Counted from the first letter of the stretch, positions 40,750 to 50,520 are shown. The stretch is DNA of 64,000 bases from DTU053 sp012520115 (GCA_050953725.1 JBMNNB010000001.1:124001-188000), one strand, 5' to 3'. A program made the numbers and translations. The notes: a model not told the origin generated them from the sequence alone.

Positions 40750-43702
40750 ACTTAAAGAACAGCCCCGTTTTGAGGAATACATAGGCGTCGTCCCAGTTCG
40801 GGTTCAGCCCCTTGCGCCAGATGTTCGAGATATGCATAAAGGTAGGCGGTCCTAAGCCGTAGGCCTCCTCCTTTAAGTGGAAGGGGCCGAGCAGGTTCCT
40901 GAGTGTGCCGACGGTCTCAATCTCAATGATGTTCTCGCCTTCAATCAGCAGCCCGTCAAGGCTTACACGGTAAGGTCTCCAGAGGATTTCGCCGGCAAAC
41001 TTGCCGTTCGCATAGACCCTCGTCACTGTGTCGGGACGTCTTGCAAACTCAATATGCCTGTTCTTTATTTCTCCCGCCGAAAGATTGATTCTCTTTCTGT
41101 ATCTGAGTCTTCCGTTAAAGAAGGGCAGCTTCTGAGTAACAAGCTCGCCTACAGTCAGCTTTTCGGGTGGGGCAGTTATGCTGAAAGTGCCGCTGAATCT
41201 CAGAGCCTCTCTCGGCAGCTCTGAAGTTTCACCCTTCAGTTCCACGCCGAAATTGCCGAGGATGTAAACAGCATCGATTTCCATATCGTAGCTTAGCTTA
41301 TTGCGGTAGCTCTCAAAGCCTCCCGCCTTGGAGATATTGTCGTAGGTTTCAGGCGACTGACTAAAGAGCGTCTTGAGTGTCACGGTGTTCCTGCCTTCTG
41401 TCAGAAGCCCCGTAATATCAAGCTTTCTGAAGCTCTTGTCCCTATAATAGCCGCAGTCCTTCTGCTCTATGAGCTTTCCGTTAATCTCAATCCCGAAAAG
41501 CTCAGGGGTCTCGGCAACAAGGAAAATTTCGCCCTCAGGCACGACCTTAACATCAAAGCCGAAAGCAGCCTCAAGCTTTACCGCCCTGCCGTAGGCGCAG
41601 GCAATCTCCTGCACGTCAACAACGGGGATATTCCTGCCCCTGTCCTCGCCGTCAATGGTAAGGTCACAGTAGTCAAGCACCAGAGCGTTCATATCCATAT
41701 CGGCAATTTCCCACTCGCCGGAAAGCTCAAGAGCGGTCGAGCCTTGATTTTTATATGAATCGTGCTTCGGCGCTTTGTCTGCCTGCTTTTCGCTGAAAGC
41801 TAACAGCACAAGGGAGCCTTTCTCCTCAATAAAGGTGCTGTATGTTATCTCCCCGTTTTTATACTCATAATCAACAGAGTAAAGCTTATCATTAAGAGCG
41901 TCGTAAAGCCTTAAATCCTCAGCCTTAAGGCTTATGTCAATCTCAGCACCGGCGGCATAGGTATTGACAATATAGACAAGCCTTGACTTATCTTCGGGGT
42001 ACTCCCTCACAAGCAGGCTCATGCCCCTTGCAGCACTGCCGTCCTTGAGTCTGACCCTGACTGTCTTTACGCTGTCGGGAATCAGCGGGATAAGCCCTTC
42101 AGCCTCCTCTGCCAAATTGAACCTTTCGGCAAGAGCCTTTGCCTTATCGGACTTTTCGCCGTCAACAAGTGAGGGAACCTCGCCGCACCACAGTATCAGC
42201 CCGCCGTTCTCGGCAAACTGGCAGAGCATATTCAGTGTATTCGAGTTTATGTTGATTGATGGCGGCACGATGACCGTATTATAGCTTTGAGTGCCTATAA
42301 CAAAGCTGTTTTCGTCAATTCTGCCATGCCTTCTTATAATCCTGTCGTCACCCAAGTGAAAGGGAATCTGCGAATGCTCAAGTGCCTTCACGACCGACAT
42401 AAGATACTCGTTATAAATGCCGATATCCATATTGCCGCTTTTCTCGTCATTGTAAAGTGTCCATGCGGTGGACTGAGTATGCAGCACCAGAACCTTATAT
42501 TCGGGCTTACCCTCGGCTATCAGCATTCCAATCCTGCTCGAATAGTCAAGGAATTTCTTATAATCATCCCACCAGGGGCTTTGATAGAAGTGGAAGGCAG
42601 GGTAGTCCCTCTTTCTGATACCCGCCATGCTGTACGGGCTTAAATGCTCGCACATAAGGTTTACGCCTCTGCCCATCTGCCACTCGTAAATCCACTTCAT
42701 TTCCTCAAAGCTGAGTCCCCAGCCGCAGCAGGCAAAGGTCTCGGTGAGAATCTGCTTTTTATCCAGCTGATTTGCAACAGACACAAGCTGCACCGGCGTC
42801 AGGCAGTTGTTTGTGTGCCTTGCAAGCCAGTCCATGCCGGGTATGTGGAAGAACTCATAATTCGGCATTACGGCGCCGTTAGAGGTGACCTGGTCGCCGA
42901 GGCGTTCCTCCAGCACCATGTGTCCCGTCAGCAGAGTGCCGTTTTTTTCGCACCAGTCATATATCCGTTTAATAAAATTATCCGCAAAAAGCTCGCACAC
43001 CGTATGCCAGAACCTGAAGCGTGTGCGGCTCGAAGTCTCCGTATCAATGAACAAATCGGGCAGCACATCGAGCAGGTCCTCTGAATAGGCCTTTTTATAC
43101 TCATCGGGCAGTATAAATGACCACGGTATGCCGTTCCTTGAAACCTGCGGCTCGTCCGTAAAGAAGCCGGAGAGCCTAGAGAAATCCTCACCGAGTTTGT
43201 TCTTGTACTCCTCATATATGGCCTCGATGAACTTATCCGTCACCTCAGCGCTCAGAGTGTCCACATAAAACTCGTTCACTTCATAGTAAAAATGCAGGCA
43301 TTCATCGCCGTGGCGTATGCAGCGGATGGTTCGCTTTGTTTCTTTTGGCTCAGCGACTTTCTCCATGCGCAGATATTTCTGCTGATACTCAAGTCCCAGC
43401 TCATTGACCCTGCCGTCTCCAAAGCCGGACGGCCAGCCGTTTTCGTCATAGCCCCAGGAAGAAATGCCGAGCTTCTCGCCCTCATGGATTGACGCCTTGA
43501 CATTGTCCATCCATTCATCGCCCATGAAGGGAGTCGTAAGACCGCCCCTTGCATGCATAAAGAAGCCGCCGTTGCCCGCCTGTTCAAGAAGGCGAACCTG
43601 TCTTTTTGATTCCTCTGTCTCGAGCTTTGAATTCCAAGCCCAGAAGGGTATGGGTCTGTACTTAGCAGGGGGATTACTAAGGTTTTTAAGAATATTGTTC
43701 AT
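40748..43702 (-). CDS. Large glycoside hydrolase-like protein (GH106/rhamnosidase-related)
   Basis: About 984 residues, no signal peptide. N-terminal part: RPIPFWAWNSKLE, GGFFMHARGGLTTPFMGDEW, WGYDENGWPSGFGDGRV; then a catalytic-type TIM barrel with DEPQVSR and HMVLEE. The C-terminal part holds galactose-binding-like beta-sandwiches of the GH2 sugar-binding type. This pattern matches a large group annotated as glycosyl hydrolase or alpha-L-rhamnosidase-like. Without a signal it would act on imported oligosaccharide. The ATG at 43702 follows AAGGA; the upstream 13 residues are unlikely to be used. Confidence 0.75.
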   Translation of the reverse strand: MNNILKNLSNPPAKYRPIPFWAWNSKLETEESKRQVRLLEQAGNGGFFMHARGGLTTPFMGDEWMDNVKASIHEGEKLGISSWGYDENGWPSGFGDGRVNELGLEYQQKYLRMEKVAEPKETKRTIRCIRHGDECLHFYYEVNEFYVDTLSAEVTDKFIEAIYEEYKNKLGEDFSRLSGFFTDEPQVSRNGIPWSFILPDEYKKAYSEDLLDVLPDLFIDTETSSRTRFRFWHTVCELFADNFIKRIYDWCEKNGTLLTGHMVLEERLGDQVTSNGAVMPNYEFFHIPGMDWLARHTNNCLTPVQLVSVANQLDKKQILTETFACCGWGLSFEEMKWIYEWQMGRGVNLMCEHLSPYSMAGIRKRDYPAFHFYQSPWWDDYKKFLDYSSRIGMLIAEGKPEYKVLVLHTQSTAWTLYNDEKSGNMDIGIYNEYLMSVVKALEHSQIPFHLGDDRIIRRHGRIDENSFVIGTQSYNTVIVPPSININSNTLNMLCQFAENGGLILWCGEVPSLVDGEKSDKAKALAERFNLAEEAEGLIPLIPDSVKTVRVRLKDGSAARGMSLLVREYPEDKSRLVYIVNTYAAGAEIDISLKAEDLRLYDALNDKLYSVDYEYKNGEITYSTFIEEKGSLVLLAFSEKQADKAPKHDSYKNQGSTALELSGEWEIADMDMNALVLDYCDLTIDGEDRGRNIPVVDVQEIACAYGRAVKLEAAFGFDVKVVPEGEIFLVAETPELFGIEINGKLIEQKDCGYYRDKSFRKLDITGLLTEGRNTVTLKTLFSQSPETYDNISKAGGFESYRNKLSYDMEIDAVYILGNFGVELKGETSELPREALRFSGTFSITAPPEKLTVGELVTQKLPFFNGRLRYRKRINLSAGEIKNRHIEFARRPDTVTRVYANGKFAGEILWRPYRVSLDGLLIEGENIIEIETVGTLRNLLGPFHLKEEAYGLGPPTFMHISNIWRKGLNPNWDDAYVFLKTGLFFK

Positions 43703-43726
43703 CTTAATTCTGTCCTTATAAAATAT

Positions 43727-43758
43727 CAGACAGGCAGGCAAGTTAAACTGCCTGTCTG
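43727..43758 (-). terminator. Terminator of the rnf operon
   Basis: CAGACAGGCAG (43727-43737) and CTGCCTGTCTG (43748-43758), an 11-base-pair stem with a 10-base loop; ATATTTTAT follows on the minus strand. Confidence 0.8.
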
Positions 43759-43764
43759 TCCGTT

Positions 43765-44043
43765 TCAGCTGTTAAGTATTTCCTCTAATTTTTCTATTGT
43801 TGCCTTTTTGCCGGGCACGCACAGGTGCAGATTGTCGGTCTTGCCCTCGGCCAGAGCCGCCGCATAGCCCTGGCAGCCGGGATAGCCGCAGACTCCGCAG
43901 TTATAGCCGGGCAGAGCCTCTTCCAGCTCCTTTGCCTTATTCTCATCATCGGGCACCGACACAACGGTGTCGACTATCGAAAGCACCAGTCCGAGGCCGA
44001 GCCCCAGCCCGGAAAGTAGTAACACAGCGTTAAAAATATCCAA
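43765..44043 (-). CDS. rnfB: RnfB, short form lacking the ferredoxin domain
   Basis: 92 residues from the TTG at 44043 (after AGAGGCGAG): one membrane helix (about 3-24) and the RnfB four-Cys cluster domain, C49, C52, C57, C75 (GYNCGVCGYPGCQGY...LCVPG). Full-length RnfB is usually well over 180 residues and carries two or more further 4Fe-4S motifs; none is present and a terminator follows. It would still take electrons from a soluble ferredoxin, or another protein supplies the missing part. An ATG at 44082 overlapping rnfA is a less likely start. Confidence 0.85.
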   Translation of the reverse strand: MDIFNAVLLLSGLGLGLGLVLSIVDTVVSVPDDENKAKELEEALPGYNCGVCGYPGCQGYAAALAEGKTDNLHLCVPGKKATIEKLEEILNS

Positions 44044-44068
44044 ATCAATCTCGCCTCTTATTTTTAAT

Positions 44069-44659
44069 TTATGCAAGCCCAAGACCCTGAGCTATGCCCG
44101 TAAAGCCCATAAACGAAAGGGAAACGATAGACGCCGCCACAAGCGTAATCGGCATTCCTCTGAATGAAGGGGGAACATGAGCCTCGTTGATTTTGCTTCT
44201 GACAACGGAGAACATAAAGATTGCAAGCAAAAAGCCGAGTCCGGCGCCCAATGAGCTGACAACGCTCTGCGGGAAGTTGTAGCCTGACTGTGCATTGATG
44301 ATGACTATGCCCAGCACCGCACAGTTGGTTGTAATAAGCGGAAGAAATATACCGAATGCGGAATAAAGGGATTTGATAAACCGCTTGATAATGATTTCAA
44401 GTATCTGAACAAGGGAAGCGATAATCAGAATAAACACGGTGGTCTGAAGGTATTCGAGTCCTATTTTGCCCAGCAGTACATTAAAGGGGTGAGCGATTGC
44501 GGCGGCTAAGGTCATAACGCCCGTAACCGCAAGACCCATGCCCACAGCCGTATCCTGCTTTCTGGATACTCCCAAAAAGGGGCAGATTCCGAGAAAGCGT
44601 GCAAGAACAAAGTTGCTGGTGAGTATGCCCATAACGAGCAAAGCTATATAAGTCTTCAT
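44069..44659 (-). CDS. rnfA: Rnf complex subunit A
   Basis: 196 residues, six membrane segments: integral subunit of the ferredoxin:NAD oxidoreductase/ion pump. Conserved segments NFVLARFLGICPFLGVS and PLITTNCAVLG, including the two Cys used for the membrane 2Fe-2S cluster shared with RnfE. Overlaps the start of rnfE's end by 1 base at 44659. Confidence 0.96.
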   Translation of the reverse strand: MKTYIALLVMGILTSNFVLARFLGICPFLGVSRKQDTAVGMGLAVTGVMTLAAAIAHPFNVLLGKIGLEYLQTTVFILIIASLVQILEIIIKRFIKSLYSAFGIFLPLITTNCAVLGIVIINAQSGYNFPQSVVSSLGAGLGFLLAIFMFSVVRSKINEAHVPPSFRGMPITLVAASIVSLSFMGFTGIAQGLGLA

Positions 44660-45405
44660 TATTTTGCCTCCTTTTCGCAGGCGTTGCAGCCCTCACAGCC
44701 CATAGTGACCGAAGGCTTGCCTTTCTTGTGGTTCATGCGGTTGACAAGAGCCATTATAAAGCCGTAAATAAGGAAGCCGCCGGCGGGAAGAATAAGCAGC
44801 TTAACAGGCTCAAGATTTGTGTTCTGCGCAAAGAAGGAGGCCACATCAAGACCGTTAAATCCGCCTAATGCGTTTTCACCGAGGAAGGGAACAAGGCTTG
44901 TGAAATTGTTAAGCAGTGTTCCGGAGCCAACGAACTCTCTTAAAAAGCTTATTGAGAACAGAGCGGCTAAAAAGCCTATGCCCATTCCCAGACCGTCAAG
45001 AGCAGAGAGAATTACGGAGTTCTTTGAGGCGAAGCTTTCAGCCCTGCCAAGTATTATGCAGTTAACGGTGATAAGCGGCAGATAAACGCCCAGCGCCTCA
45101 TAAATAACCGGAACGAAGGCCTTTACAAGCATGCTGACTACTGTAACCATGCTCGAAATAACCACGATATATGCGGGGATTCTGACCTTTGAGGGGATTA
45201 TCCTCTTAAACAGTGAGATTATCGTATTTGAAAGAATAAGCACCATTATAGTGGCGATGCCCATTCCTATTGCGCTTACCATCGAGGTGGAAACAGCGAG
45301 TGTCGGGCAGGTGCCCAGCACCAGCCTTAAAACGGGGTTTTCCTTTACAAAGCCGTTCGTCAGTGTGCCGAGTGCGCCGACCTTAGGAGTATTTTCATTA
45401 GCCAT
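44659..45405 (-). CDS. rnfE: Rnf complex subunit E
   Basis: About 248 residues, six membrane segments, paralogous to RnfA: NPVLRLVLGTCPTLAVS and PLITVNCIILGRAESFASK. The C-terminus ends in a Cys cluster (CEGCNACEKE). The ATG at 45405 lies 9 bases after AAGGGGG and overlaps the rnfG stop by 8 bases; the ATG at 45411 is too close to that site. Confidence 0.95.
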   Translation of the reverse strand: MANENTPKVGALGTLTNGFVKENPVLRLVLGTCPTLAVSTSMVSAIGMGIATIMVLILSNTIISLFKRIIPSKVRIPAYIVVISSMVTVVSMLVKAFVPVIYEALGVYLPLITVNCIILGRAESFASKNSVILSALDGLGMGIGFLAALFSISFLREFVGSGTLLNNFTSLVPFLGENALGGFNGLDVASFFAQNTNLEPVKLLILPAGGFLIYGFIMALVNRMNHKKGKPSVTMGCEGCNACEKEAK

Positions 45406-45994
45406 TTGCATCAGCCCCCTTATCTATAAGAGCGTTAATTTCAAGGGCAGTGTTTACACAGGACGAGACTGCGCCGGAGCTGACCGTAGCGCCTGAGATA
45501 GCATCGATAAGTCCCACCTGACCGAGACTTGCACCTGTCTGACCGCCTGCTGCAAGGATAGCCTCCTTGCTGATTCCCTTAAACTGATTAAGGAAGTTTT
45601 CATCGGCAACCTTCATGCCGAGTCCGGGGGTATCGTTTATCTCAAGAATATCTATGGCGGTTATCTTGCCCTCTAAGTCTACACCTGAAATAAGCTTTAA
45701 TATTCCGCCGTAGCTGTCGGTGGTTGTTATTATCGCTCTGCCTATTCTTTCGCCCTTTTCGTTAAAGGCGTCGTAATAGGGATAGGGCTCGCCTCTGCCT
45801 GTGCTGTATTGCTTCTGCTCAGAGAAGCTGCTTGCGGTGATGACTGCCGAAAGCTGGTTTAATATCTGCTCCTGCTCGGCCTTTATGATGGCGTCCGAAG
45901 TGATTTTGTTCGTAACGGCCAGCATGGCGGAACAGATAAGGCATATAAGCAGCAGTGACAGGGCGGGCAGAAGAATGGATTTAAGCTTTTGCAT
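45398..45994 (-). CDS. rnfG: Rnf complex subunit G (covalent FMN)
   Basis: 198 residues. N-terminal anchor (8-28), then an extracytoplasmic FMN-binding domain whose flavinylation motif is SGATVSS (Thr, about residue 167), preceded by DTPGLGMKV. FMN is attached by ApbE, encoded upstream in the same transcription unit. Overlaps rnfD by 14 bases. Confidence 0.95.
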   Translation of the reverse strand: MQKLKSILLPALSLLLICLICSAMLAVTNKITSDAIIKAEQEQILNQLSAVITASSFSEQKQYSTGRGEPYPYYDAFNEKGERIGRAIITTTDSYGGILKLISGVDLEGKITAIDILEINDTPGLGMKVADENFLNQFKGISKEAILAAGGQTGASLGQVGLIDAISGATVSSGAVSSCVNTALEINALIDKGADANG

Positions 45995-47060
45995 TTTGTT
46001 TGCCCCCTTTCTTCGATTCGCCGAAGGGTCTCGGCCTTGTCAGTCTGTCTATAAGGGGAGAGAACAGATTCATAATCAGTATGGCATAAGAAACGCCCTC
46101 ATGCAGGCTGCCGAAGAGCCTGATAAAGCAGGTGATAAGTCCGCAGCCTATGCCGAATATGATTTTGCCCTTTAAGCTCATGGGGCTTGTGGTGTAGTCG
46201 GTAGCCATAAAGATTGCACCGAGCAGCAGACCGCCCGTAAGCACCTGATATGCCGCAAAGTTAAGGCTGCCCTTGCCGGCAATGAGCATTACGGCAAACA
46301 CCGTACCCACGAAGGACACGGGGATTGCAAGCCTTATAACGCCTCTGTAAATAAGATAGATAAAGCCTATAAGCAGAGCCACGGCGCAGATTTCGCCTAT
46401 CGCACCCTGCATCTGACCGAGGAATACGGAGGTCAGCGAGGGGAAGTCTGATAGTGTGGAGAAATAATCGTCGGGGCTGCCCGATTTAAAGGCTTCATAC
46501 AGGTTATATAAGGGCGTTGCAGTGGTAACTATATCCGTTTTGCTGTTCCACTGGAAGGGCATTACGAAATTATTCATAGCGGCAGGGAAAGAGAGCAGCA
46601 TTACGATTCTTGCCGTAATTGCGGGGTTGGCAAAGTTTCTGCCGAGTCCGCCGAAAAGCTGCTTGACCACAACAATAGCGAAAGCACTGCCGAAGGCGAC
46701 CATCCAAAGCGGTATGGTAACGGGCATATTCAGTGCGATTAAAAGACCAGTTACCGCCGCACTTAAATCTCCTACGGTGATGTCCTTTTTCATAAGGCGG
46801 TTATACAGATATTCAGCCAAAACGGAGCTTAATACACCGATAAAGGCAACCAGCAAGGCTCTCGGGCCGAGTATCCATGAACCCGCTATAAGTGTGGGGA
46901 TGAGTGCGATTATAACATCAAGCATGACTCCCTTAGTGGTAAGGCTTGACTTTATATGTGGTGAAACGGTCATTTTCAGCTCGCTGAGGGAATTGTTGTC
47001 CTCAGAGGCTGGCTGTATATTTTCCTGATTAGATGTCGCAGGATTCTTTGCATTCTGCAT
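45981..47060 (-). CDS. rnfD: Rnf complex subunit D
   Basis: 359 residues, about nine membrane helices (NQR2/RnfD fold). Likely flavinylation Thr in TTATPLYNL; conserved GGLGRNFANPAITAR, FMATDYTTSPM and YAILIMNLF. The cytoplasmic N-terminus is longer than usual (about 30 residues, polar). It overlaps the rnfC end by 32 bases and has its own GGAG ribosome site. Confidence 0.95.
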   Translation of the reverse strand: MQNAKNPATSNQENIQPASEDNNSLSELKMTVSPHIKSSLTTKGVMLDVIIALIPTLIAGSWILGPRALLVAFIGVLSSVLAEYLYNRLMKKDITVGDLSAAVTGLLIALNMPVTIPLWMVAFGSAFAIVVVKQLFGGLGRNFANPAITARIVMLLSFPAAMNNFVMPFQWNSKTDIVTTATPLYNLYEAFKSGSPDDYFSTLSDFPSLTSVFLGQMQGAIGEICAVALLIGFIYLIYRGVIRLAIPVSFVGTVFAVMLIAGKGSLNFAAYQVLTGGLLLGAIFMATDYTTSPMSLKGKIIFGIGCGLITCFIRLFGSLHEGVSYAILIMNLFSPLIDRLTRPRPFGESKKGGKQNAKA

Positions 47061-48408
47061 TTTTGCGTACTCCTTTCTTTACAAGCCGCTTTCCTTTCTC
47101 AAGACCTTCCACAAGGGGAATGCCCGAGGGACAGATGTATGCACAGCAGCTGCAAAGTATGCAAGCCTGAGCTGAAAGTGCATGCAGTTCGTTTATATCA
47201 GGCTTGCCGTAATCCGTAACTGCCTTGTAAATATCCGTAGGCACGATTCTCATGGGGCAAACCTCGGCGCACTTGCCGCAGCGGATGCAGGATGTCTGCT
47301 TTTTAACCCTTGCCATCTTCTCGGCAAATGCAAGAATACCGTTCGTGGTCTTAGTTATGGGATAATCGGTGCTGTCAACGGCCATGCCCATCATGGGGCC
47401 GCCCATTATAAGCTTATAGGGCTTGCTTACAAAACCGCCGACAAACTCAATAATATCGCCGATAAGTGTTCCGACGGGAGCGATAATGTTTACAGGCTCC
47501 TTTATGGCAGAGCCGGCAACCGTCAATGCACGGTTTATAAGCGGCCTGCCCGTGAGCAGATAATAGCCGAAGGCTGCGGTGGTGGAGGTGTTCATCACCA
47601 TGCAGGAGGCGTCGGAGGGCAGCTTTCCGTCTGGAAGGCTTTTGTTGAGAAGCGCCTTAATAAGCATCTTCTCTGCGCCAGACGCATATTTGGGCTTGAG
47701 CCTTACGAGCCTGATTATGTCCTTTATCGGGGAGTTCTGCATCTTCTCGATGAGCGTATCCTCGTCGGCCTTGGGGCCCTTATCCTCAACCGCAATAAGC
47801 ACCCTTTCAAAGCCTATATGTGTGACCAAAGCCTCAACGCACCTTAAAATATCGTCTGCATAGTCGACGCAGGCACGATAGTCGACGGTGATATAGGGCT
47901 CACACTCGATTGAGTTCAGGATTAGCGTCTTTGCCTTAGCAGCATAAGCTGACCTGAGCTTGATATGTGTCGGAAAGCCGGCTCCCCCCATACCCGCAAG
48001 GCCTGCTTCGAAGGCCGCATCGATAAGCTCATCTGCATTTGTGACCGAAGGAGGTGCAAGGGTCTCCAGCCATTCGTTTTTGTCGTCTGTCTCTATTGTA
48101 ACGCAGACGGCCTTTTGCTTAGGTGCGATTTTTCTTTTTGAGATGTCAGTGACCGTGCCGGAAACAGAAGCGTGTATCCGTGCCGTCGCCTTGCCCGAAT
48201 CGCCTATGAGCTGACCTTTTTTAACATGGTCGCCGACCTGAACAGTCGTGTCGGCTTCCTTAGTGCATTGCTGCAGGAGCGGAATTACGACCTTTTTCGG
48301 CTTAAAGCTCTGAGGCTTTAAGTCAAAGGTCGCCTTGTTGTCCTTGACAAGCACTCCGCCCTTCATGCGTGAGGCGGGCTTTACAAAAAACTCTTTTGCC
48401 ATTTTCAT
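47029..48408 (-). CDS. rnfC: Rnf complex subunit C
   Basis: 459 residues. Peripheral subunit that binds FMN and NADH (GGAGFPTHIK) and has two 4Fe-4S motifs near the C-terminus, CIRCGKCAEVCP and CILCSCCAYICP. N-terminal barrel-sandwich (VQVGDHVKKGQLIGDS). Oxidises or reduces NAD at the cytoplasmic face. GGGAG ribosome site. First of rnfCDGEAB. Confidence 0.97.
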   Translation of the reverse strand: MKMAKEFFVKPASRMKGGVLVKDNKATFDLKPQSFKPKKVVIPLLQQCTKEADTTVQVGDHVKKGQLIGDSGKATARIHASVSGTVTDISKRKIAPKQKAVCVTIETDDKNEWLETLAPPSVTNADELIDAAFEAGLAGMGGAGFPTHIKLRSAYAAKAKTLILNSIECEPYITVDYRACVDYADDILRCVEALVTHIGFERVLIAVEDKGPKADEDTLIEKMQNSPIKDIIRLVRLKPKYASGAEKMLIKALLNKSLPDGKLPSDASCMVMNTSTTAAFGYYLLTGRPLINRALTVAGSAIKEPVNIIAPVGTLIGDIIEFVGGFVSKPYKLIMGGPMMGMAVDSTDYPITKTTNGILAFAEKMARVKKQTSCIRCGKCAEVCPMRIVPTDIYKAVTDYGKPDINELHALSAQACILCSCCAYICPSGIPLVEGLEKGKRLVKKGVRKNAECKESCDI

Positions 48409-48463
48409 TACCTATTCTCCCGTAAGGAATTTTGTTTATTTATTATTAGTAATTAAGCTAATA

Positions 48464-49018
48464 TTATCTAAGTATCAGCTTTGCCGCCGACTTTTTTACA
48501 GTGGGGGCGGAAAGGTTCAGTATTATGCCCGTTATCAGCCCCGAAACGACAGAGGCAAAAAGCATAAAGGGCAGGTAAGCCGATAAGAAATTCGTCCCCG
48601 TCACTATTACTGCGGCAATAAGCTGAAAAACATTAAACACGGCGGCGGAGATAATCGACACCCCCGCAAGGCTGATATAGCCCCTCTTATAAAGCCGCCC
48701 GACATAAAGCAGAATGACTGAAACCGCAAAGGCTCCGACCCCGCCGGAAAAGCCTATCAGAAATGCGAACACGCCCCTTGTTAAAAGAGCGAAAAGGCTT
48801 TTGGCAAGGAAAATAAAAAGCGAGCCCTTAATGCCGAGAAAGGTCAGCGACAGCAGGATTATGACATTTGAAAGGCCGAGCTTTGCCCCCGGCGGAAAGA
48901 AAGGAATCTGAGGAATAAGGGACTCAAGATAGGACAGGCAAATAGCAAGGGAGGAGAGAATACCGTAAATGGAGATAAGCATGGGATAATTCGGTTTTTG
49001 CTTTGTGCTTTTGTTCAT
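48464..49018 (-). CDS. Gx transporter family / heptaprenyl diphosphate synthase component I-like protein
   Basis: 184 residues, five to six membrane segments, S-component-like. Signatures LESLIPQIPFFPPGAKLGLSN and FSGGVGAFAVS fit the Gx transporter family, sometimes misnamed heptaprenyl diphosphate synthase component I. In Clostridia it recurs beside NusG-II, ApbE and Rnf genes, so it may import a flavin or quinone-type cofactor; this is inference. Confidence 0.85.
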   Translation of the reverse strand: MNKSTKQKPNYPMLISIYGILSSLAICLSYLESLIPQIPFFPPGAKLGLSNVIILLSLTFLGIKGSLFIFLAKSLFALLTRGVFAFLIGFSGGVGAFAVSVILLYVGRLYKRGYISLAGVSIISAAVFNVFQLIAAVIVTGTNFLSAYLPFMLFASVVSGLITGIILNLSAPTVKKSAAKLILR

Positions 49019-49039
49019 ACTTACCCTCCATATGCCAAA

Positions 49040-49456
49040 TCAGTAAACGACCGCATCCATATCTTTTTCACGCTCGCCGCCCTCAATAATCAGAACAAGG
49101 TTTAAGGGCAGGCAAACGCTGGCATCGGCCTGTCCTTTTATCTGCCCTCTTTCAATGCAGAGCTTGTCTCTGCAATCGGAGTATATAAAGGCGGCAGAGC
49201 CTTTTTCATACCTGATAATTGCCTTTAAACCATTTAATATATAAGGCTTTTCATAGGGATTGTCAATGCTGTCAAGATTAATTCTGTCAATCTCCTCGCC
49301 CTTGTGATAGAGAATGGCGTATTTCTCTGTTGAATCACTGCTGCCCGGCGAGTAGAGAAGCGCAAGGAAAGAAGCCAAAACAAGTATAAGAGCGATTATG
49401 ACATCGCCTTTTTTTATGCCTGCCTTATTCAGCTCCGTAAGCCTGTCTTTAATCAT
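49040..49456 (-). CDS. NusG domain II-containing membrane protein
   Basis: 138 residues: an N-terminal membrane anchor (about 19-38) and a NusG-II barrel with the pattern YSDCRDKLCIERGQIKG and ASVCLPLNLVLIIEGG. Not a transcription factor; usually found beside ApbE in this arrangement. Start overlaps the apbE stop by 4 bases. Confidence 0.88.
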   Translation of the reverse strand: MIKDRLTELNKAGIKKGDVIIALILVLASFLALLYSPGSSDSTEKYAILYHKGEEIDRINLDSIDNPYEKPYILNGLKAIIRYEKGSAAFIYSDCRDKLCIERGQIKGQADASVCLPLNLVLIIEGGEREKDMDAVVY

Positions 49457-50520
49457 ATCAGAGTAAATTCCGAATCCGTTATTGTAATGCTTTCCTTAAT
49501 GCCGTCGGTGACCTTCACCGTCTTGTCCGGGAAGACGAAAACAGCCTCTGCGGAGTATTCCTTTAAGATGGGAAGGCTTTTCTCATAGCCTAATACAAAG
49601 GCTACGGTGGAAAGTGCGTCGCTTAAAAGCCCGCTGTCCGAAAAGACCGTCACGCTGACAAGTCCGCTGTCCGACGGATAGCCTGTTTTTGGGTCGAATA
49701 TATGATGGTATCTTACGCCGTTTTCTTCGAAGTATTTTTCATAGTTGCCGGAGGTGGAAATGCTGACAGGGCCGACCTTCACGCTTGCAAAGGTATCGTT
49801 CACGCTGCCGAAGGGGTCTCTTATGCCCACACTCCATAATAGTTCCGAGCCGCCGAATAAGCTTTTTAACCCCGAAACACTCTTTTGGCCGACAAAGGTA
49901 ACACTGCCGCCCACGCTTATGCTCGCTGCCTTCACGCCGAGCCTTTTTGCGGTTTCTGCGGCTATATCGCAGGCCGCTCCCTTGCCGACGGCGCCGAGGT
50001 CAATAAGCTGCCCCGCACCGATTGAAGCGGTATTCCCGTCAATAAAAATCCTTGACATATCGGCGGTGTTCAGCGCCGCCTCGATTTCTTCCGCTGACGG
50101 CACTCTCGGATTATCTCCGTCAATACCCCAGAGCCTTATCAGCTGACCGAGAGCAATATTTAAAGTGAAATCGCTTTTCTTACTTATTTCGACAGCCTTT
50201 TTTAGCACATCTGCGGTTTCTGCGTTGACTTTCAAGGGCTGTCCTGAATTGGCATTCAGATTAAACACATCGGAGCCCTGTATTGTCGGCGAAAGACAGT
50301 CCGAGTCAAGGTGCTTTACAGCCTCTATCATAGCGTCGGCAACCTTTTCATCCCCGCCGTACAGGGTCAGAAATACGGAAGCGCCCATGGCAGAGGAGCT
50401 TTTGCCGTAAGCCTTTTTGCCGCCCTGAATATCGGTCACGATTACGATTAATAGCAAAATGACCGCAACAAACGCAAATGTGGTAATGCTTTTGGAACTT
50501 GGCTTAGACCTTTTGCTCAT
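49453..50520 (-). CDS. apbE: FAD:protein FMN transferase
   Basis: About 355 residues with an N-terminal signal anchor (18-36). ApbE core: MGASVFLTLYGG, IDLGAVGKGAACD and YHHIFDPKTGYPSDSG. Transfers FMN from FAD to Thr of RnfG/RnfD, which are encoded in the same unit. The ATG at 50520 follows AGGAG; an upstream in-frame ATG lies inside the preceding gene. Confidence 0.95.
   Translation of the reverse strand: MSKRSKPSSKSITTFAFVAVILLLIVIVTDIQGGKKAYGKSSSAMGASVFLTLYGGDEKVADAMIEAVKHLDSDCLSPTIQGSDVFNLNANSGQPLKVNAETADVLKKAVEISKKSDFTLNIALGQLIRLWGIDGDNPRVPSAEEIEAALNTADMSRIFIDGNTASIGAGQLIDLGAVGKGAACDIAAETAKRLGVKAASISVGGSVTFVGQKSVSGLKSLFGGSELLWSVGIRDPFGSVNDTFASVKVGPVSISTSGNYEKYFEENGVRYHHIFDPKTGYPSDSGLVSVTVFSDSGLLSDALSTVAFVLGYEKSLPILKEYSAEAVFVFPDKTVKVTDGIKESITITDSEFTLI

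Noticed and set aside
42287..43084. Plus-strand frames of 118 and 146 residues
   Set aside because: Shadows of the glycoside hydrolase-like gene on the opposite strand.
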